Assembly (NCBI GenBank): GCA_023301545.1 | Contig: JALZUI010000128.1 | Location: 1 to 6,241, forward strand | DNA: 6,241 nucleotides | Direction: 5' to 3' | Origin: Akkermansiaceae bacterium | Lineage (GTDB): Bacteria > Verrucomicrobiota > Verrucomicrobiia > Verrucomicrobiales > Akkermansiaceae | Shown here: in pieces, positions 5,331-6,241 of the stretch | Layout of the letters: the number at the start of each line of letters is the position of its first letter | Position numbering within the stretch: the first letter of the stretch is position 1 | Made by a program: the position numbers and the translations under genes | The notes under the pieces: model-generated | What the model was told of the DNA's origin: nothing | The model's database searches: none | What the model saw: the letters and a program-made list of their open reading frames with translations, nothing else

Positions 5331-6241
5331 TTTCTCCTGCTTTGCCAGTTACAGTGGCTTCGAGTGAGCCTTCGCCATTAATCGTTCCAGCAAAGATTTG
5401 ATCGCCAACTTTTTTTTCAACTGGAAGAGACTCTCCAGTAATAGGAGCCTGATTAATTGACGATGCTCCTTTAATTACGATTCCATCGAGAGGAACTTTG
5501 GCTCCAGATTTAATGATGATGGTCTCATTAGTGGCGACATCAGTAAGTTTAACCTCAGTGATCTGACTTTCACGCTTTACTAGTGCCGTCAGGGGGTGAG
5601 TTCCATAAGCGACTGGATAGCGCGACGCGCGCGCGAGACGCTGTAACTTTCTAGTAGTTCGGAAAATACAAAAAGGAAGGTCACTGCTGCCGCTTCTGCC
5701 CATTCACCGATGATAATAGCGCCAACAACAGCGACGGTCATAAGCACATTCATATCAAATCGTTTTTGCTTAAAAGTGCGAATTGCCTTGGGGACGATGA
5801 ACCAGGCACCAGTGATGATAGCGGAGCTAAAGAGGATTTCCGAAAGGTAGGTGGGTGCTGAGTCAGTTAGCCAGCCGATTAGGATACCAATGCCGGTCAG
5901 CGTTCCAGAAAGGATTACACTGATGAGTTTGACGTTTTTACCTCTATTGGAGGATTGGGTAGTATCACCTTCTTTTTTAGCGGTAAGGCCGGCGGATTCA
6001 AGCGTCAGGATGAGTTCTGGATCTGTAAGCTCGCCATCGTGCTGGATGGTGGCTTTTCCACTTAGGATACTCACCTTGACCTCGCGGACGTGGTCGGTGG
6101 CTTTCAGTGCGGATTCAATGGCAGCGACTTCTTCAGAACAATCTACTCCCGCGACGAGAAGCACCGTTTGCGATGATGCTGATACTTCTGCATTGATTAT
6201 CTTCGATGAAGATGACTGCTGTGAGGAGACATCATGATCAT
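5317..6241 (-). pseudogene. heavy-metal-translocating P1B-type ATPase, frameshifted and truncated fragment
   Basis: N-terminal part of a P1B-type metal-efflux ATPase. From the right edge inward, the open frame begins outside the window with a His/Ser-rich stretch (DHDVSSQQSSSS). Then comes a heavy-metal-associated domain with VAGVDCSEEV (single Cys, about 6138-6140), as in Zn/Cd-type proteins where the second Cys is often replaced by acidic residues. Four membrane spans follow (about 5645-5930), with the family segments DMNVLMTVAVVGAI and ARRAIQSLMEL. The frame stops at 5589-5591, and the actuator domain continues in another frame (LTALVKRES, then TGES at about 5428-5439, GTINGEG). Homology ends at GETTL (about 5323) and TAG follows after one codon. 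The CPx metal-binding span, the DKTGT phosphorylation site and the nucleotide-binding domain are all missing, so the product could not pump. Which metal it carried is uncertain. Confidence 0.9.

Noticed and set aside
5589..5600. Programmed ribosomal frameshifting to make an ATPase product
   Set aside because: A simple C5 run without an evident stimulatory structure, together with loss of the whole catalytic half downstream, fits decay or sequencing error better.
5597..5703. The N-terminal 36 residues of the open frame that begins at 5703 on the minus strand
   Set aside because: These residues are an out-of-frame reading of the ATPase membrane segment; true homology in that frame begins only after the frameshift near 5594.
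5851..6237. Plus-strand open frame opposite the ATPase N-terminal region
   Set aside because: It is antisense to a clear metal-binding domain and membrane spans, with Ser/Pro/Val-rich shadow composition.

Overview
The window looks like a bacterial chromosome segment of moderate GC. The gene set (A-type Fe-S carrier, long-form AGCS amino-acid symporter with its own signal peptide, RuvA) and the sparse use of Shine-Dalgarno sites would suit a Verrucomicrobiota/PVC or Bacteroidota-like lineage. The phylum is inferred from protein style only, with low confidence.

Left part (1-4028), ordinary chromosome. A small exported rhodanese-domain protein (3-491, +) converges on a two-gene minus-strand operon. 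In that operon an IscA/ErpA-type carrier (1262-1651) is followed by an unrecognised single-span membrane protein (510-1262), with stop and start codons overlapping as TAATG. Divergent from it, a Na+/alanine-glycine symporter (1858-3423) is followed two bases later by ruvA (3426-4028), probably as one transcript.

Middle part (4139-4643). An intact tRNA-Ser(GCU) with encoded CCA (4139-4228) is followed by a strong symmetrical hairpin. The last 19 bases of the tRNA plus 11 bases of flank are repeated exactly 216 bp downstream (4210-4239 and 4426-4455). This is the usual footprint of integration into a tRNA 3' end. The stretch between and beyond the repeats has no credible gene but carries several copies of a short GAGCRAAGYGAG-like motif.

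Right part (4644-6241), accessory-looking. It holds two small genes of unknown function: an 85-aa soluble protein, and a 95-aa protein with three predicted membrane spans. They are followed by a damaged heavy-metal P-type ATPase on the minus strand. The ATPase runs off the right edge at its N-terminal side, has a frameshift at a G5 run (5592-5596), and loses homology abruptly near 5322, so all catalytic parts after the actuator domain are missing. Together the tRNA-derived repeat, the orphan small genes and the cut ATPase suggest a scarred genomic-island boundary. No integrase, transposase, CRISPR or complete defence system is visible. I did not find a convincing new multi-gene system; the most unusual material is in 4210-5330.
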